A stretch of 5,608 nt of DNA from Planctomycetaceae bacterium. GTDB lineage: Bacteria; Planctomycetota; Planctomycetia; Pirellulales; UBA1268. The notes beneath the pieces were generated by a model. That model did no database searches. It was not told the DNA's origin and saw nothing but the letters and a program-made list of their open reading frames with translations. The translations under genes were made by a program, and so were the position numbers. Below, piece after piece: positions 4,866-5,608 of this stretch (its first letter is position 1; every line of letters starts with the position of its first letter). The stretch lies in the NCBI GenBank assembly GCA_003509235.1, contig DONH01000068.1, positions 1 to 5,608 of the forward strand. Direction: 5' to 3'.

Positions 4866-5608
4866 TTATTGGGGGTAGTTCTTTTGATCAAAAAACCACT
4901 GGACTGTCGCTTTTAACCCCTCATCGAATGAATGTGTTGCCTTCCAGGCAAGGACATCGCTGGCACGGCTTGCGTCGAGGAGGTTTGATCGTAGGTCTCC
5001 AACTCGTTCAGGACCATATTCAGGGTCAGGCAGGCTTTGTTTTTTCCCAGTATGTGCAAGGAGATGTTCTACCTGTCTTCGCACGTTCTTTTCGAGTGTA
5101 TTGACGTCAGTGCCAACTCCTGTGCCGATATTCAGGGAAAGCATTTTTCCTTTGCCAAAGGCCTGTTCGTCTAAAGAAAGTGCAGAGAGATTCGCTGCAG
5201 CAATATCAGGGCCGTAGACATAATCACGAATATATTTTCCATCACCATTGATGAGAGCAGGATGCCCATCGAGGAATTTGTTGCAGAAAATAGCGACTAC
5301 TCCGGCTTCACCATGAGGATTTTGTCGAGGCCCATAGACATTTGAATAGCGTAGTGCAATTGCTGAAAGCCCATGCTCTCGGGCATAAAATTCAAGGTAT
5401 TTTTCACCAACCCATTTGGTAATGCCGTAGGGACTTATTGGATCTGCTGGTGTTGTCTCTGGAGCAGGTGTTGGAACATCTCCGTACAAGACGCCGCCGG
5501 AAGATGCGAAGACCATTCGCTTACAGCTTGAAGCGACCGCTGCATCGAGCACAGAAAGAAGGCCAAGGCAATTGATGTCTGCGTCTAACAGAGGCTCGCG
5601 AACCGAAC
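4866..5608 (-). CDS. NAD-dependent epimerase/dehydratase (extended SDR, UDP-glucose 4-epimerase-like), C-terminal part
   Basis: The frame is open to the right window edge, so the N-terminus (about 60-70 residues including the GxxGxxG Rossmann motif) is missing; the GTG at 5552 is internal, not the start. The visible 246 residues begin SVREPLLDADINCLGLL, the helix preceding the catalytic region in extended SDR enzymes. Then come VFASSGG with the catalytic Ser (about 5509-5489), SPYGITKW with the YxxxK pair of Tyr and Lys (about 5435-5412), and RYSNVYGPRQNP, the usual substrate-side motif. The C-terminus has IRDYVYGPDIAAAN and ends ATVQWFFDQK. Such enzymes oxidise and re-reduce a nucleotide sugar at C4 or start its dehydration; the SSGG and YGITK pattern is closest to GalE-like UDP-sugar 4-epimerases, but the exact sugar cannot be fixed. 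The gene lies directly upstream of a decayed gmd-like gene, pointing to a surface-polysaccharide precursor locus extending beyond the window. Confidence 0.9.
   Translation of the reverse strand, partial: SVREPLLDADINCLGLLSVLDAAVASSCKRMVFASSGGVLYGDVPTPAPETTPADPISPYGITKWVGEKYLEFYAREHGLSAIALRYSNVYGPRQNPHGEAGVVAIFCNKFLDGHPALINGDGKYIRDYVYGPDIAAANLSALSLDEQAFGKGKMLSLNIGTGVGTDVNTLEKNVRRQVEHLLAHTGKKQSLPDPEYGPERVGDLRSNLLDASRASDVLAWKATHSFDEGLKATVQWFFDQKNYPQ

Overview
The window looks like chromosomal DNA of a bacterium with moderate GC content, most likely a member of the Planctomycetes. That assignment is an inference. It rests on a short Cys-rich lipoprotein, a ribosomal protein S16 with a long Ala/Pro/Glu-rich tail, weak or absent Shine-Dalgarno sites at several genes, and widely spaced genes. 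No rRNA or tRNA gene, CRISPR array or recognisable insertion sequence is present.

Layout. The left half is a minus-strand housekeeping block read right to left: ffh (SRP GTPase, 993-2468), rpsP (ribosomal protein bS16, 238-783) and the first 73 codons of trmD (tRNA m1G37 methyltransferase, cut by the left edge). This is the classic ffh-rpsP-trmD translation and secretion cluster. Upstream of ffh lies a GC-rich, strongly self-complementary element of about 106 nt (2532-2637), then on the same strand a terminator-like hairpin, then a -10-like TATACT box very close to the ffh ATG. Upstream of that is a 100-residue Cys-rich lipoprotein gene (2651-2953, minus).

The right half starts with a 276-bp divergent intergenic region, followed by a plus-strand gene for an exported alpha/beta hydrolase (3230-4279). 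Converging on it from the right is a minus-strand sugar-nucleotide segment. This holds the 3' part of an NAD-dependent epimerase/dehydratase gene (4866 to the right edge) and, behind it, a decayed gene (about 4264-4733) carrying stop codons and a frameshift. Its reconstructed reading resembles the C-terminal part of GDP-mannose 4,6-dehydratase.

How the parts relate. Ffh, S16 and TrmD serve ribosome assembly, translation fidelity and co-translational targeting. The epimerase and the gmd-like remnant belong to nucleotide-sugar metabolism for surface polysaccharide, and that branch appears to be eroding here. The lipoprotein and the hydrolase are probably envelope proteins of unknown role. The items most worth a second look are the structured element upstream of ffh, the gmd-like pseudogene, the S16 tail and the possibly leaderless ffh.
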